The translations under genes were made by a program, and so were the position numbers. This document shows positions 30,134 through 39,353 of a DNA stretch of 64,000 nucleotides, piece after piece (positions within the stretch are counted from its first letter, which is position 1; every line of letters starts with the position of its first letter). The notes under the pieces were generated by a model. That model was not told the origin of the DNA. It saw nothing but the letters and a program-made list of their open reading frames with translations, and searched no databases. Source of the stretch: Deltaproteobacteria bacterium. Its GTDB lineage: Bacteria > Myxococcota_A > Polyangia > GCA-2747355. The stretch spans positions 186,001-250,000 of the forward strand of contig JACKDQ010000006.1 of assembly GCA_020633415.1 (NCBI GenBank), given 5' to 3'.

Positions 30134-31380
30134 CAGAGCTAAAGACGCAGGTGCTCAGCCAAGCCAGGGCGGCAAAGCAAGCTGCGGCCAAGTTGAGGAC
30201 GATCGGCACCGAGCAAAAGAACGCGATCCTGCGGGCGATGGCGAGCGGCATCGCCGAGCAACGTGCCGCAATCATCGCCGCCAACGCAGTCGACCTAGAA
30301 GCCGGCGAGAAAGCCGGATTGACCAGCGCGCTACTCGACCGGCTGCAGCTAACCGACGCGCGTATCACCGATATCATCGCTAGCATCGAAAAGACAGCGA
30401 CGCTCCCCGACCCCGTTGGTCGCCTGCTTTCGAGTACGAAACATGCCAACGGTATGACGATCGAGAAGATCAGCGTGCCGATCGGCGTGATCGCGATGAT
30501 CTATGAGTCGCGCCCCAACGTCACCAGCGATGCCGCTGTGCTCTGCCTCAAAGCGGGCAATGCAGTGATTCTGCGCGGCGGGCGCGAAGCAGCCCATTCA
30601 AATCGGGCGCTGCGCGATGCGATGCTCAGCCGGGCCGGGGCAGCAGGCCTGCCCGAGAACGCGCTGACGCTGATCGAGAATGCTGATCGGGCAGCAGTTG
30701 GCCATTTGGTTCAGGCCGTTGGACTGGTCGACCTGGTGATACCGCGCGGTGGCGAGAGCTTGATCCGCGCGATCACCGAGCAAGCCCGCGTTCCGGTGAT
30801 CAAACACTATAAGGGCGTCTGCCATGTCTACGTCGACCAATACGCTGACTTAGCGATGGCCCTGCCGATCGTCGAAAACGCCAAGTGCCAGCGCCCGGGC
30901 GTCTGCAACGCGCTCGAGACCCTGCTGGTCCACCGCCAACGCGCCGCTGAGTTTTTGCCGCGGCTCGGCGAACTGCTCAAGGACGTCGAGCTGCGCGGCG
31001 ATCAAGCAACCCAAGCCCTGTTGCCACGGGCGAAGCCAGCAACAGAAGACGACTGGCATGCCGAATACCTCGACAAGATCCTGGCGATTCGCGTTGTCGA
31101 TAGCGTCGACCAGGCGATCGAACACATCGAAACCTACGGCTCATCGCATTCCGACGCGATCGTCAGCGATGATCACGCCACCCAAGCGCAATTCGCGCAA
31201 CGCGTCGACTCAGCCGCCGTTTACATCAATGCATCGACACGCTTTACCGACGGAGGCGAATTCGGCATGGGTGCTGAAATCGGCATCAGCACCGACCGCC
31301 TTCACGCGCGCGGCCCGATGGGTCTCGATGAGCTGACAACCTACAAGTACCTGCTTCGCGGTAGCGGGCAGATTCGCTAG
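30130..31380 (+). CDS. proA: Gamma-glutamyl phosphate reductase
   Basis: 416 residues, the family length. VPIGVIAMIYESRPNVTSDAAVLCLKAG is the aldehyde-dehydrogenase-like NADPH-binding stretch (only the core given here), and NAKCQRPGVCNALETLLVH includes the catalytic Cys. TRFTDGGEFGMGAEIGIST is the standard C-terminal signature. It reduces gamma-glutamyl phosphate to the semialdehyde. Translationally coupled to proB and followed four bases later by pdxA. I see no proC in the window. Confidence 0.96.
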   Translation: MTELKTQVLSQARAAKQAAAKLRTIGTEQKNAILRAMASGIAEQRAAIIAANAVDLEAGEKAGLTSALLDRLQLTDARITDIIASIEKTATLPDPVGRLLSSTKHANGMTIEKISVPIGVIAMIYESRPNVTSDAAVLCLKAGNAVILRGGREAAHSNRALRDAMLSRAGAAGLPENALTLIENADRAAVGHLVQAVGLVDLVIPRGGESLIRAITEQARVPVIKHYKGVCHVYVDQYADLAMALPIVENAKCQRPGVCNALETLLVHRQRAAEFLPRLGELLKDVELRGDQATQALLPRAKPATEDDWHAEYLDKILAIRVVDSVDQAIEHIETYGSSHSDAIVSDDHATQAQFAQRVDSAAVYINASTRFTDGGEFGMGAEIGISTDRLHARGPMGLDELTTYKYLLRGSGQIR

Positions 31381-31384
31381 CACG

Positions 31385-32422
31385 ATGTCGTTACCGCGAA
31401 TTGCAATCACCATTGGCGACCCAGCGGGCGTCGGTCCAGAGATCCTCGCCAAAGCGCTTGCCGATCGGCCCGATGGCTGTCTGCCGATCGCGATCGGCGA
31501 CCGCGGGGCGCTCGTGCGCGCCAGTCAAGTCGCCGGCGCAAAGCTCGACTGGCAGCCAGTAACGCCCCCCTTCGCCCAGCTCGCTCCGCCACGCACAGGA
31601 CAGGCCTACGTCTACGACCTCGACAACCTCACCGCCGACGACTATCGCTTCGGCGAGATCAGTGCAGCTGCCGGTCGCGCAGCCGGAGAAAGCATCGAGC
31701 AGGCGATTCGATTGGCGCTCGCCGACGAAGTCGCCGCAGTGGTCACCAATCCGATCCACAAGGAAGCGTTTATCCTCGGCGGCTACGGTCAGCGCTATCC
31801 GGGTCACACCGAGATGTTTGCTGACCTCACCGGCGCCAAGCACTACTGCATGATGCTCGCCGCGGGCCCCCTGCGCGTCTGCCATGTCACTACCCACGTC
31901 TCGCTTCGCCGAGCGATCCTCGATCACATCAAGCAGCCGCGGATCGCCGAAGTGACGCGGCTGGCCGACCAAGCTTGCCGACGACTGGGGATCGTCTCGC
32001 CACGCATCGGGGTCGCGGCACTCAACCCGCACGGCGGCGAAGATGGCACGTTCGGCGACGAGGAGATCACCGAGATTAAGCCGGCGATCGACGAAGTGCG
32101 TGCCGAGGGCATCAACGCGGACGGACCGGTTCCCGCCGATACGCTGTTCTCCAAGGCTCGCGGCGGAATGTACGACGCGGTGGTCGCGATGTATCACGAC
32201 CAAGGACATATCCCGGCCAAGCTGCTCGGTTTCGTCTACGATCACCAGACCGGAGAGTGGGACATGCAGGGCGTCAACGTAACGTTGGGGCTGCCGATCA
32301 TTCGCACTTCGGTCGACCACGGAACGGCTTTCGACAAGGCAGGCCGCGGCATCGCCGACCATCGCAGTTTACTCGATGCGATCGCCTACGCGGTCGGTCT
32401 GGCCACTGGCCGCGCGCGTTAG
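31385..32422 (+). CDS. pdxA: PdxA-type 4-hydroxythreonine-4-phosphate dehydrogenase (or PdxA2)
   Basis: 345 residues. ITIGDPAGVGPEILAKAL at the start, metal ligands in YPGHTEMFADLTG, NPHGGEDGTFGDEE and MYHDQGHIPAKLLGF, and the C-terminal PIIRTSVDHGTAFDKAG. PdxA makes an intermediate of pyridoxal phosphate synthesis. The LGFVYDHQTGEW and GVNVTLGLPIIRTS wording resembles the PdxA2 branch, which includes D-threonate/D-erythronate 4-phosphate dehydrogenases, so the catabolic role is a real alternative. Operon with proBA; its stop abuts the stop of the convergent GAPDH-like gene with no gap. Confidence 0.85.
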   Translation: MSLPRIAITIGDPAGVGPEILAKALADRPDGCLPIAIGDRGALVRASQVAGAKLDWQPVTPPFAQLAPPRTGQAYVYDLDNLTADDYRFGEISAAAGRAAGESIEQAIRLALADEVAAVVTNPIHKEAFILGGYGQRYPGHTEMFADLTGAKHYCMMLAAGPLRVCHVTTHVSLRRAILDHIKQPRIAEVTRLADQACRRLGIVSPRIGVAALNPHGGEDGTFGDEEITEIKPAIDEVRAEGINADGPVPADTLFSKARGGMYDAVVAMYHDQGHIPAKLLGFVYDHQTGEWDMQGVNVTLGLPIIRTSVDHGTAFDKAGRGIADHRSLLDAIAYAVGLATGRAR

Positions 32423-33415
32423 CTACTGCTGCGCCAGGTAGTCGGTCAGATCAAAATAGCGATTAACCGAGTTCTCGGTGTCGAAATAGGCCTGAAGGTA
32501 GAGGTTGTCGCCCAGCATACGCACACCGTTGGCGATGATCACCGCTGAATGAGGCGTGCAATTGAGCGCCTGCGGGCCGACATCCGCTTGATCGAGACCA
32601 TAAAGCCCGTCGAGACGTCCCCCCGGATCGATCGCACGACGGAAATCCTCGAAGAATTGCTCGCGGGTCGGTGGCGTCCTAAGTCGAAAGCGAAAGTCGA
32701 TCATCGAAGTTCCAGCCCAAGGCACGATCGAGTAGATCACGGCGAAGTTCTTGTTCTGATCGATAAACGGCAACAGCAGCGGACCGGAACGTTCCAGCGT
32801 GCAGAACTTTCGCTGCAGCGTCTTGTGCTCTCCAACCCGGTAGAGTGGCACGTTGTGCACAACGTGGACATCGCTGTCGATCACACCGTACTGCGCCTCG
32901 ATGTAGTCGGCGAGCGGCACATAGCCATTGACGGTACACGACCCGTAGGAGATCACGCGGTGCTTGGCGCGATCGAAGGTTTGGTGGTTGTGGCCGTAGA
33001 CGAGCGTGGCGTCGGCGTCCCAAGAGGTCGCCGAGATCAGCACCAGCGTGGTGCTGTCACGCAGGTAGGCTCGACTGCGAGAGGCCGCTGTATAATCGCC
33101 ACTACACTCGAGAAACAAGCGGGGTGAACCGAGCCATGGGATCTCGTTCTGCGTTGGCGCGTTGCTGTAAACGATGCGCTGCTCGAGGCCGTCGCGCCCC
33201 GAAATCGTGAACCCATCATCGTTGGTTTCGAAGCGATAGTCGCGAAAGTCAACGTAAGGGTCGGAGGCAATGATCTCTAGCGCCTTAGCCCGGTCAAGAC
33301 GGGCATCGTTGATGTACTGGATCGAAAAGGCCGCTCGATCCGCGCGATCAAGCCAATACTTCAAAAGGTGCAACCCGAATCGTCCAAAGCCATTGATACC
33401 GGCGGTCGCTGTCAT
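32423..33415 (-). CDS. Divergent glyceraldehyde-3-phosphate dehydrogenase-like enzyme
   Basis: 330 residues. NAD-binding GINGFGRFGLHLLKYWL at the N-terminus is GAPDH-like. The active-site region reads SYGSCTVNGYVPLADYI, versus SNASCTTNxxAPLAK in standard GAPDH. Cys160 is in place, and His187 (HNVPLYRVGEH) lies 27 residues later, the same spacing as Cys149/His176 of canonical enzymes, so the catalytic pair is conserved. Around it, the NAD/phosphate loops (for example TATQ after the His) are changed. This may use another phosphorylated aldehyde, such as erythrose-4-phosphate, or another acyl acceptor. It is not next to other glycolytic genes. Confidence 0.8.
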   Translation of the reverse strand: MTATAGINGFGRFGLHLLKYWLDRADRAAFSIQYINDARLDRAKALEIIASDPYVDFRDYRFETNDDGFTISGRDGLEQRIVYSNAPTQNEIPWLGSPRLFLECSGDYTAASRSRAYLRDSTTLVLISATSWDADATLVYGHNHQTFDRAKHRVISYGSCTVNGYVPLADYIEAQYGVIDSDVHVVHNVPLYRVGEHKTLQRKFCTLERSGPLLLPFIDQNKNFAVIYSIVPWAGTSMIDFRFRLRTPPTREQFFEDFRRAIDPGGRLDGLYGLDQADVGPQALNCTPHSAVIIANGVRMLGDNLYLQAYFDTENSVNRYFDLTDYLAQQ

Positions 33416-33531
33416 CAGAGGGCACTCCTAACTGGACAAAACAAAAAGAAAAACCGACGCAAATCATAGCGCGCTCCTGGCGACAAGTCGAGCAAGGGCA
33501 TCGGCGCCGCGGACAGTGCTATAAATAACGC

Positions 33532-34029
33532 ATGACAGAAGTGGTGGTGATCGATGCTTGGCTGGGCGGGCTCGCGATCGGTCTTTACGGTGTCGCGCAG
33601 CTGCTGCTCACCGGCAAGCAATTGGGCGTATCTAGCGGCTACGGCAGCATCTGCGCGCTCGGCTCGAGAGCCGACTACTTTCGCAGCGGCTCCCACGCCG
33701 TACGCAATGATTGGCGACTATATTTTTTGCTCGGCATTCCGCTCGGCGGTCTGCTGGCGGCCCTGACCTCCGAGGGCCCGATTGTTGCCAGCCTTTCATT
33801 GGGGCCGCTCTATGATCGCGTGTTTCCCCAAGCGCTCTGGGCCAAGGCAGCGCTGCTCTTCGCTGGTGGCACGGCGATGGGCTACGGCTCCCGCCTGGCC
33901 GGCGGATGTACCAGCGGTCACGTGATCACCGGCGTCGCGCTGCTCAACTGGCCGAGCATGGTCGCCGGTGGTTGCTTTTTCCTCGGCGGCATCGCCGCCG
34001 TTCAGCTGCTGTTTCGCGCGCTGGGTTAG
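33532..34029 (+). CDS. YeeE/YedE-family membrane protein, first half
   Basis: 165 residues with about four membrane segments. The C-terminal AGGCTSGHVITGVALLNWPS carries the conserved Cys of the YeeE/YedE (sulfur transport) family. These proteins import thiosulfate-like sulfur compounds; TsuA is the characterised case. Here the family fold is split across two genes, the next starting four bases after this stop. Each has one Cys motif, as expected for the two pseudo-repeats. Substrate is not known. Confidence 0.8.
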   Translation: MTEVVVIDAWLGGLAIGLYGVAQLLLTGKQLGVSSGYGSICALGSRADYFRSGSHAVRNDWRLYFLLGIPLGGLLAALTSEGPIVASLSLGPLYDRVFPQALWAKAALLFAGGTAMGYGSRLAGGCTSGHVITGVALLNWPSMVAGGCFFLGGIAAVQLLFRALG

Positions 34030-34033
34030 GTCA

Positions 34034-34462
34034 ATGCGCTGGGTATTTGTTCCGCTGGGAATGCTCTTCGGCTTTTTGCTCTCGCGCGCCGGCGCGACAA
34101 CCTACGACTACTACGCCAAGCTGTTTCTCTTCGAAGACTTTCAGCTGCTGTGGGTGATCCTCACGGCCGCGGCCGTCGGTATGGTCGGTATCGCGCTGGT
34201 CGCCAGACTGCGCACACGCGCATTGCTTGGCGGCGGCATCGACCTGCGCAAGAAACCCTATACACGATCACTGATCGTCGGATCGCTGATCTTCGGCATC
34301 GGCTGGGGACTGGCCGGCGCCTGTCCAGGAACCGCTTTGGCGATGCTGGGAGAGGGCAAACTCGGCGCCGCATTTTCGATCGCCGGGCTGCTTTGCGGCA
34401 CCTATCTTTTTGGCCGCCGCGCTGGTGCCCAACCGACCGACATTTCGCGAGTAGACCGCTAG
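34034..34462 (+). CDS. YeeE/YedE-family membrane protein, second half
   Basis: 142 residues from ATG 34034; the reading from 33968 overlaps the first half and is rejected. About four membrane segments, with LFGIGWGLAGACPGTALAML as the second Cys motif of the family. It completes the transporter half started by the preceding gene. Its stop codon overlaps the stop of the convergent nth gene within CTAG. Confidence 0.8.
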   Translation: MRWVFVPLGMLFGFLLSRAGATTYDYYAKLFLFEDFQLLWVILTAAAVGMVGIALVARLRTRALLGGGIDLRKKPYTRSLIVGSLIFGIGWGLAGACPGTALAMLGEGKLGAAFSIAGLLCGTYLFGRRAGAQPTDISRVDR

Positions 34463-35097
34463 TCGACGGCGATCCGCGGACAGAGTCGCGCGAGGGAGCA
34501 GCTGTCGCAGTTTGGCTTACGCGCCAGGCAGACGCGACGGCCGTGCCAAATCAGTCGATGCGCGAGGGCGATCCATTCTGAGGTCGGTGCGAGCGCCTGC
34601 AGATCGCGCTCGACTCTGACCGGATCGCTCTGCGCGGTCAGGCCGAGGCGTCTGGCGACGCGCTTGACGTGCGTATCGACGACCACGCCGCTGGCCACGC
34701 CGAAAGCCGATCCGAGCACCAAGTTAGCGGTCTTGCGCGCAACCCCTGGCAACTCGACCAGCGCATCCAACTGCGCAGGCACCTGGCCACCATGGCGCTC
34801 GATGAGGGCCTGCCCACAACTCCGAATCGCCTTGGCCTTGTTGCGGTAAAAACCTGTCGAATGGACGAGCCGCTCGAGCTCGGACAACTCGGCAGTCGCC
34901 AACGCCGCCGCATCGGGGAAGCGTCGAAACAGTTCGGGCGTCACGCGATTGACCCGCTGATCAGTGCACTGCGCAGAGAGGATCGTGGCAATCAACAACT
35001 GCAACGGCGTCTCAAAGTCCAACTCGCAGTGGGCATCGGGATAGCAAGCAGCAAGCTGCGCAAAGACTCGCTGGGCTTCGACTTTGTCGGCGCTCAT
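34459..35097 (-). CDS. nth: Endonuclease III
   Basis: 212 residues from ATG 35097; a TTG at 35100 is possible. Helix-hairpin-helix LPGVARKTANLVLG with the catalytic Lys, GVVVDTHVKRVARRLG with the catalytic Asp, and the [4Fe-4S] ligands in C-x6-C-x2-C-x5-C form (CLARKPNCDSCSLARLC). It is a DNA glycosylase/AP lyase for oxidised pyrimidines. It converges with the YeeE/YedE pair and diverges from the thioredoxin-fold gene. Confidence 0.96.
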   Translation of the reverse strand: MSADKVEAQRVFAQLAACYPDAHCELDFETPLQLLIATILSAQCTDQRVNRVTPELFRRFPDAAALATAELSELERLVHSTGFYRNKAKAIRSCGQALIERHGGQVPAQLDALVELPGVARKTANLVLGSAFGVASGVVVDTHVKRVARRLGLTAQSDPVRVERDLQALAPTSEWIALAHRLIWHGRRVCLARKPNCDSCSLARLCPRIAVD

Positions 35098-35142
35098 CAA
35101 GCGACGATAGCAGCAGACTGGCCGCGCGTGTATGCTGAAACG

Positions 35143-36447
35143 GTGAAGCGGATCTTCCTGGCTAGCTGCGGTTTGTTGAGCCTAGCGCAACTCAGCTGCC
35201 GCGAGGCTTCGCGAGAGCAGGCTGCGCCAAAGCGCCTTGCGCCGAAGGTGAGTGGTCTGCGAGCTGTCGGCCGGCCGCGCTTTCCGTCGGTCGGCCCGCG
35301 CGACGCACCGATCGTGCTCGCATTGTTCGGTGAACCGCGCCAAACGATTCGCCTGGAGTACGCTGACACGGCGCGCCGCTGGTACCCCGACGATGTACGG
35401 GTGATTTGGATCTACAACGTCTGGCCCGATCAAACGCCGCTCGCCGCACTCGGCCTCGCCGCCCATCGACTGGACCGTTTTTGGGAGGCTCATCGGCTGA
35501 CGGCGCGCGCCGTACCCAAGGCACGGCCGCGCTGCGACGATCGCGAATTCTTTTTGCCAACGCCGATCGAGGCAACCTATCAGGCGCTGGGCAAAGCCGG
35601 ATTTGATCTGTCCAGACTTACAGGCATCGCTTTGCGTCCCGAGCTGCGCGCCGAAGTCGCAGCACATTGGCGAATCGCTCACCAACTCGGGCTGGTGCGG
35701 CCGGCCCGCTGGCAAGGTGGCGACTTCATTTTGATCAACGGACAGCGACTGCTGACTCGCCGCGGCTTCATTAGCAGGACTCAGGCCTTGGCGACCCTGC
35801 GCAAGCGTTTGCAGGCCGAGTTGCTGCGCGCCCACCAGCTTGCCGCTCAGGGTGTTCCCCGTGATAGGCTGGCGCGCAAGCTGGCGCTGGAGCACAATCC
35901 GGCGTTCGTCAAACTGATCTTCGACGGTCAAGCTCCGGCCAAATCGTTGGCGATCGTCGTCGACCGCCGCCTGCCGGTAAAGCAACAGCGCGCACTGCTA
36001 GCGCTTACCCAGCGCGCTATTGCCGTTGCCCATCAGCCGCTGGCCGTGACCTGGGTTACGCAACAGAAAACGCAAACGCTCGGTGCGCCGAACGCTTTGC
36101 CAGCCTATCGGGGCGTGGTCACGCCGCCACCGCAGGGCGTCGAGCGCACTGGACTTGCTGAGCTGATCACGGTTGCCAGCAGCGGGCGTCCTGCGATCGG
36201 CTTCAGCCGTCAACGGCGCGTGCTGTGGATCGGTGCTCTTCCTGCTGAGCTGGACAGCCGACTGGTCCAGTGGCTGGCTAAGCGGCGGATTGAACTGCGC
36301 TTGCTGCTATTGCAGCCGCTGAACGAGCAACAGCAGGCACAACTGCGCGGCTATCAATTGGCCTGGGCGATCGCCGATCAAGCGACGGTGGGCGACCTGC
36401 TGCTCGGTCAGTTGAACCGTTCCAGCGCACCGTCAGCAGCACGCTAG
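35143..36447 (+). CDS. Exported DsbA/thioredoxin-fold protein lacking the active-site CxxC
   Basis: 434 residues from GTG 35143; a GTG at 35128 is a slightly longer option, and frames further upstream only overlap nth. N-terminus VKRIFLASCGLLSLAQLSC is a signal with a possible but non-canonical lipoprotein Cys. GPRDAPIVLALFGEPRQT and DVRVIWIYNVWPDQ resemble the first strands of DsbA-like thioredoxin domains, but the CPYC-like pair is absent (FGEPRQT there). GGDFILINGQRLLTRRGF matches the usual cis-Pro/FFING region with the Pro changed. The last 150 or so residues are a second, less clear domain. Redox activity is unlikely; a peptide-binding or structural role is more likely. Confidence 0.65.
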   Translation: MKRIFLASCGLLSLAQLSCREASREQAAPKRLAPKVSGLRAVGRPRFPSVGPRDAPIVLALFGEPRQTIRLEYADTARRWYPDDVRVIWIYNVWPDQTPLAALGLAAHRLDRFWEAHRLTARAVPKARPRCDDREFFLPTPIEATYQALGKAGFDLSRLTGIALRPELRAEVAAHWRIAHQLGLVRPARWQGGDFILINGQRLLTRRGFISRTQALATLRKRLQAELLRAHQLAAQGVPRDRLARKLALEHNPAFVKLIFDGQAPAKSLAIVVDRRLPVKQQRALLALTQRAIAVAHQPLAVTWVTQQKTQTLGAPNALPAYRGVVTPPPQGVERTGLAELITVASSGRPAIGFSRQRRVLWIGALPAELDSRLVQWLAKRRIELRLLLLQPLNEQQQAQLRGYQLAWAIADQATVGDLLLGQLNRSSAPSAAR

Positions 36448-36566
36448 CGGGGTTGCTACCCCCGGGCGAGCGCCCAACCCCGCTGGCCCTGGCCTCAAAA
36501 TCACTGAGCTTTTCAAAAGAGCGGCAGCACGACAATTGGCACAAAGGCTGCTTATTCGAGGGCACG

Positions 36567-37106
36567 ATGCCCAAGCTGAGAATACTCACGCTGCTGACCG
36601 TCGCACTCGCCAGCGTGGTGGGCTGTGCGTTCGATGGCTCCGGCCTCGCCGGCGGCGACTACGCCAACCTCGACGCGGGCCCTCTGGCTGACAGCCAGCA
36701 ACCGCTAACGACCGCCGACGCGACAAACGCCGCCGATGCGCTCGCCGTCGATAGCGGACGAGTGACGGACACAACGTCGCAACCGGACGCAACGACCTCC
36801 GTCGACGCGATGAGTGTCGCCGACGCAACCGCCGATGCCGCGTTTCATTGGCCGCCAGATCAAGACTGTCACAGCATCTACCCCCAAGATGCTGTGGTCT
36901 GTGTCGCAGAGGGCAACAGCTGCGGTGTCGGGATCACGCGCGATCCAAAACTCAACTGCAGCGAGGTCTGCCAGCTGGGAAACACCCACTGTGTTGCGGC
37001 CAGTGAGACCAGCAGCGATCGCCCCTGCAAGCCAACCGGCAAGGCGATCGAGTGCAGCCGGCGCAAGGGCAGCCTGCTCTGCTTCTGCGTAGCGACGGAG
37101 AACTAA
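36567..37106 (+). CDS. Cys-rich lipoprotein of unknown function
   Basis: 179 residues from ATG 36567 behind GAGGG. The lipobox is VVGC at about residue 20. A 70-residue Asp/Ala/Thr linker precedes a Cys-rich C-terminal domain of about 75 residues with ten cysteines (for example CHSIYPQDAVVCVAEGNSC and CSEVCQLGNTHC). It converges on another lipoprotein with the same design 17 bases away. No named domain is recognised; disulfide-stabilised surface binding is likely. Confidence 0.75.
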   Translation: MPKLRILTLLTVALASVVGCAFDGSGLAGGDYANLDAGPLADSQQPLTTADATNAADALAVDSGRVTDTTSQPDATTSVDAMSVADATADAAFHWPPDQDCHSIYPQDAVVCVAEGNSCGVGITRDPKLNCSEVCQLGNTHCVAASETSSDRPCKPTGKAIECSRRKGSLLCFCVATEN

Positions 37107-37123
37107 CGAGAACTAGTGCAGCG

Positions 37124-37822
37124 CTAGGGCACCAAGCGACACTGGCCTGAGATGCACGCGGCCTTGTAACCGCTGAGGCTGTGCGCAGCGCAGGTATTGA
37201 TCAAACAGTTGATGCCCGTCGGACACGTCGGCCCTTTGACGCTATTGGGCAAGGCCAGACAGTTGCAGCAGTCGTCGATGCGGCGACAATCGGCGGAGGT
37301 CGTGCACGATGGCGCATCGACGGTTAGCTTGCAGCGCCCCTGAACACAATAGGCAGCCTTGGGATCGATGCCGATCTCCTTGCACTTGGTAACGGCACAA
37401 GCCATTTTGCACGACGCCGGCGTCTCCCAGGCAAAGTGGGTGCGGCAGGTACAACAATCTTCAAAGGCACGGCAGTCGTTGTCTACGGCGCACAACGTCG
37501 GCAACGTCGCGTCGGGGGCTTTGGCCGCGTCGACGGAAGCGTCGGGCGAGATCACTTTTTGGTCGGCAACTGGTTTGCTGTCCTTGACGGCAGCCCCGTC
37601 GCTCACCGTCACATCAGCCGAGGATCCGTCGCCAAGCGGATTGGCGTCGATCGCCCGGCTATCGGTAGCGCCATCGGATGCCTGCTGCACATCGCGCGCG
37701 GCGTTGCCGTCAGTCGTACTCAGATCGCGTCCGCTCGTCGTACTACTTTCCTGACACGCTGCCACCAAAGCCAAGCTCAGCAGCATGACAACCCAGCCAC
37801 AGCGTTGATTCGATCGATTCAT
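37124..37822 (-). CDS. Cys-rich lipoprotein of unknown function
   Basis: 232 residues. Lipobox LVAAC at about residue 23, an Asp/Ser-rich linker of about 80 residues, then two similar Cys-rich units, each beginning with a CxxxxDCR-like motif (CAVDNDCRAFEDCCTC and CTTSADCRRIDDCCNC) and ending with a GRCK/GQCR motif. The duplication within the protein is clear. It overlaps the upstream dehydrogenase-like gene by one base (TAATG), so it is in that operon. Confidence 0.8.
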   Translation of the reverse strand: MNRSNQRCGWVVMLLSLALVAACQESSTTSGRDLSTTDGNAARDVQQASDGATDSRAIDANPLGDGSSADVTVSDGAAVKDSKPVADQKVISPDASVDAAKAPDATLPTLCAVDNDCRAFEDCCTCRTHFAWETPASCKMACAVTKCKEIGIDPKAAYCVQGRCKLTVDAPSCTTSADCRRIDDCCNCLALPNSVKGPTCPTGINCLINTCAAHSLSGYKAACISGQCRLVP

Positions 37823-39120
37823 TAGCTCTCTCCAGACGCTGCCCAGCCGTTGTCGACTAGGTCAGCAACGATCATCCGCGCACGATCGCCCCAAATCGGA
37901 TGCGGGTGCTCGGCGAGTTCGTCGGCCAACTGCACCGCCTCCTCGGCGGTAGAACGCTGCGATGTTTCGGTGCGAGTAAGTATCTGTTGTACTCGCTGGA
38001 AAATGCCCTCTTCCCACTGGCGGTCGAGATGTCGCTCGATCGCTGGATCAGAACTCAAGCAGCCATACTGCTCGTTGGCGCAATTGACGATACCCATGCG
38101 GTTGGCGACGAAGTCGGGCACATAGACGATGCCCCGCTCGGCCAGAGCGCGACCGTCGCGCACCATCTCGGCCAACTGGTTGTTGGCGCCACCACAAATG
38201 ATCTTGGCGCGTAGCTGCGGTATTGTCTGCGGATTGAGCACCGCTCCGACAGCGTTCGGCGCGAGCACGTCACAACGCTCGGAAAAGAGCGTCGTATCGT
38301 TGCGGTCAACGCACCTAACTTCGAGGCGCGAATCGGCATAGCGCTCGCGCACCGCGGCGATCGCCTGCGGGTCTATGTCGTGGCCAATGATTCTTTCTAC
38401 ACCACGCTCAAGCAGCTCACCGATCATATACAGCGACACCTGACCAAGCCCTTGCATCGCGATGCGCTTGCCCGCCAATGAACCGAGCCCGCGTGCTTCG
38501 AGCGCGGCTTCCATCGCCACCACCACACCGCGTGCCGTCAAGACGCTCGGATTGCCGCTCCCGCCGACTTGCGGGGGGATGCAGGTGGTATGGCGCGTGG
38601 TCTGAAAGATCGCCGCCATATCGGCGGGCCGTGTGCCGACGTCTTCGGCGGTCACGTAGCAGCCGCGCAAACCGCTGATAAACCGACCGTAGTCTTGATA
38701 GATCGCCTGGCGCAGCGCAGGCGTTTGCGCGAGATCAGAGCGACGCGCGATCACACCCTTGCCGCCACCCCACCAGAGGCCGGCTAGCGCGCACTTGTGA
38801 CCCATCCCCGTCGCCAAGCGCAAGCCGTCGTGTACGAGCTGTTCAGTCGTCTCGTAGCTCCAATAGCGCACGCCGCCCGCTGCCTGACCGCGCCGGGTGC
38901 GATCGATGAACGCGCAGAGCAGATGCTCGCTGGCCTTTCCGATCTCGAAGAAGATCGCCAGGTGTCCGCGGTAGTTCTCGCGATCGGCGACGATCCGCTC
39001 GGCTAGCGGCTGCAAGAACGCGTGACTCGGCCGCAAGCGACCATCGAGGTTGACCAGATATGCGCGGCGGCTGCCCGCGCCCCGCAGCTGGGCGACGAGT
39101 TCTGTCGGAGAGATGATCAT
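37822..39120 (-). CDS. Glu/Leu/Phe/Val dehydrogenase family enzyme (leucine-dehydrogenase-like)
   Basis: 432 residues from ATG 39120; a TTG at 39156 would add 12 residues. GGVRYWSYETTEQLVHDGLRLATGMGHKCALAGL and GGGKGVI (GGGKAVI in typical leucine dehydrogenases) form the catalytic region with the Lys. The NAD domain has GKRIAMQGLGQVSLYMIGELLERGV, and PNAVGAVLNPQTIPQLR and GGANNQLA complete it. An extra N-terminal 60 residues is present compared with short leucine dehydrogenases. It probably deaminates branched-chain or related amino acids, feeding the acyl-CoA steps in this window. Last gene of its operon is a Cys-rich lipoprotein. Confidence 0.85.
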   Translation of the reverse strand: MIISPTELVAQLRGAGSRRAYLVNLDGRLRPSHAFLQPLAERIVADRENYRGHLAIFFEIGKASEHLLCAFIDRTRRGQAAGGVRYWSYETTEQLVHDGLRLATGMGHKCALAGLWWGGGKGVIARRSDLAQTPALRQAIYQDYGRFISGLRGCYVTAEDVGTRPADMAAIFQTTRHTTCIPPQVGGSGNPSVLTARGVVVAMEAALEARGLGSLAGKRIAMQGLGQVSLYMIGELLERGVERIIGHDIDPQAIAAVRERYADSRLEVRCVDRNDTTLFSERCDVLAPNAVGAVLNPQTIPQLRAKIICGGANNQLAEMVRDGRALAERGIVYVPDFVANRMGIVNCANEQYGCLSSDPAIERHLDRQWEEGIFQRVQQILTRTETSQRSTAEEAVQLADELAEHPHPIWGDRARMIVADLVDNGWAASGES

Positions 39121-39353
39121 CGCGCCGACGATAGCCACCCACCGACAGCGAGACAACGCAAAAGCGCCCCGCGGCGTGCTGCAACACCGCGATAACTCGG
39201 CTCAATAGCAGACCGGCCGGCCGGCCGATTCTTTCCGCCTTGACGCGGTTAGTCAACACGCCCACACTATCTCCAACATTGCGTAGATAAAGCAAAAGAG
39301 TCGCTAGCCACATTCGGCGGGACGCCGCGCAAAGCGGCCGAGAAGGAGTCAGC

